From Polaromonas sp. YR568 (GTDB taxonomy: Bacteria; Pseudomonadota; Gammaproteobacteria; Burkholderiales; Burkholderiaceae): a stretch of DNA of 14,995 nt. This document shows, piece after piece, positions 14,858 to 14,995 of this stretch; the first letter of the stretch is position 1, and every line of letters begins with the position of its first letter. Below the pieces are notes generated by a model, which was given only the letters and a program-made list of their open reading frames with translations, ran no database searches and had not been told where the DNA came from. Both the position numbers and the translations under genes were made by a program. The stretch covers positions 1-14,995 of the forward strand of contig CAMBWM010000030.1 in assembly GCA_945871335.1 (NCBI GenBank). Reading direction: 5' to 3'.

Positions 14858-14874
14858 ATTCAATTCATTTGAAT
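14858..14874. promoter_or_regulatory. Palindrome ATTCAA-N5-TTGAAT, possible LysR operator in the lysR/FAH intergenic region
   Basis: Perfect 6-bp arms separated by 5 bases sit 13 bp upstream of the lysR ATG in the 130-bp divergent spacer. The inner part fits the T-N11-A half-palindrome expected at LysR autoregulatory sites, and its core equals that at 13870-13884. The rest of the spacer (14758-14857) shows no clear sigma70 promoter; a TTGACC at 14812-14817 has no well-spaced -10 partner. Confidence 0.45.
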
Positions 14875-14887
14875 CAATAATCAAGCT

Positions 14888-14995
14888 ATGAGCAATTTTC
14901 GTGACTCTCTCACCCCAGGCGCGCTGGACATGATCGCCACCGTCGAGCGCACCGGCAGCATGGCAGCGGCGGCGCGCGAACTCGGGCTGGTGCCC
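14888..14995 (+). CDS. LysR-family transcriptional regulator (3' truncated)
   Basis: Only the first 36 codons are in the window. They read into a winged-helix DNA-binding domain: LTPGALDMIATVERTGSMAA followed by AARELGLVP. This matches the LysR opening, where a helix precedes the turn and recognition helix (AAARELG is the typical SxAAxxL region). The gene diverges from the FAH-family gene with a 130-bp spacer holding a T-N11-A palindrome, the usual layout for a LysR regulator and its target. The effector domain and therefore the inducer class are outside the window. No strong ribosome binding site precedes the ATG. Confidence 0.82.
   Translation, partial: MSNFRDSLTPGALDMIATVERTGSMAAAARELGLVP

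Overview
This GC-rich window is best explained as a chromosomal segment of a beta-proteobacterium, probably of the Comamonadaceae (Rhodoferax/Polaromonas-like). The pointers are the ribD-ribE-ribBX-ribH-nusB gene order, the protein sequence character and the ybgC-tolQRA block. This assignment is an inference from gene order and protein style, not from a search. Most of the window is housekeeping DNA. There is no rRNA, tRNA, CRISPR array, insertion sequence or phage gene, and no gene-free stretch longer than about 150 bases.

Left block (1-7253, all + strand) is tightly packed. It begins with the 3' part of ribD, then riboflavin synthase, a RibBX-type DHBP synthase with a degenerate GTP cyclohydrolase II half, lumazine synthase and nusB. 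These make most of the riboflavin pathway; GTP cyclohydrolase II itself must lie elsewhere. A class I/II aminotransferase follows, then ybgC, tolQ, tolR and tolA, the inner-membrane half of the Tol-Pal envelope system. tolB and pal do not follow.

Middle block (7273-10794, - strand) is dnaE, the replicative DNA polymerase III alpha subunit, converging on tolA with only 19 bp between them. A 73-bp AT-rich divergent spacer separates it from trhO (10868-11623, +), a rhodanese-type tRNA uridine hydroxylase of short form. trhO overlaps by 11 bp the end of a convergent DUF599 membrane protein gene.

Right block (11613-14995) is an accessory-looking cluster. On the - strand, reading 5' to 3', it holds a fumarylacetoacetate-hydrolase-family gene, a strong intrinsic terminator, a pirin gene, a 30-codon remnant of a DoxX gene and a flavodoxin-like (WrbA-type) gene, with the DUF599 gene beyond. 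Divergent from the FAH gene is the first 36 codons of a LysR-type regulator. Matching TTCAA-N5-TTGAA palindromes lie in the lysR/FAH intergenic region and between FAH and pirin, so one regulator may control both units.

I found no convincing new biological system. The most useful leads are the decayed doxX, the terminator set 17 nt before the pirin start codon, and the paired palindromes.
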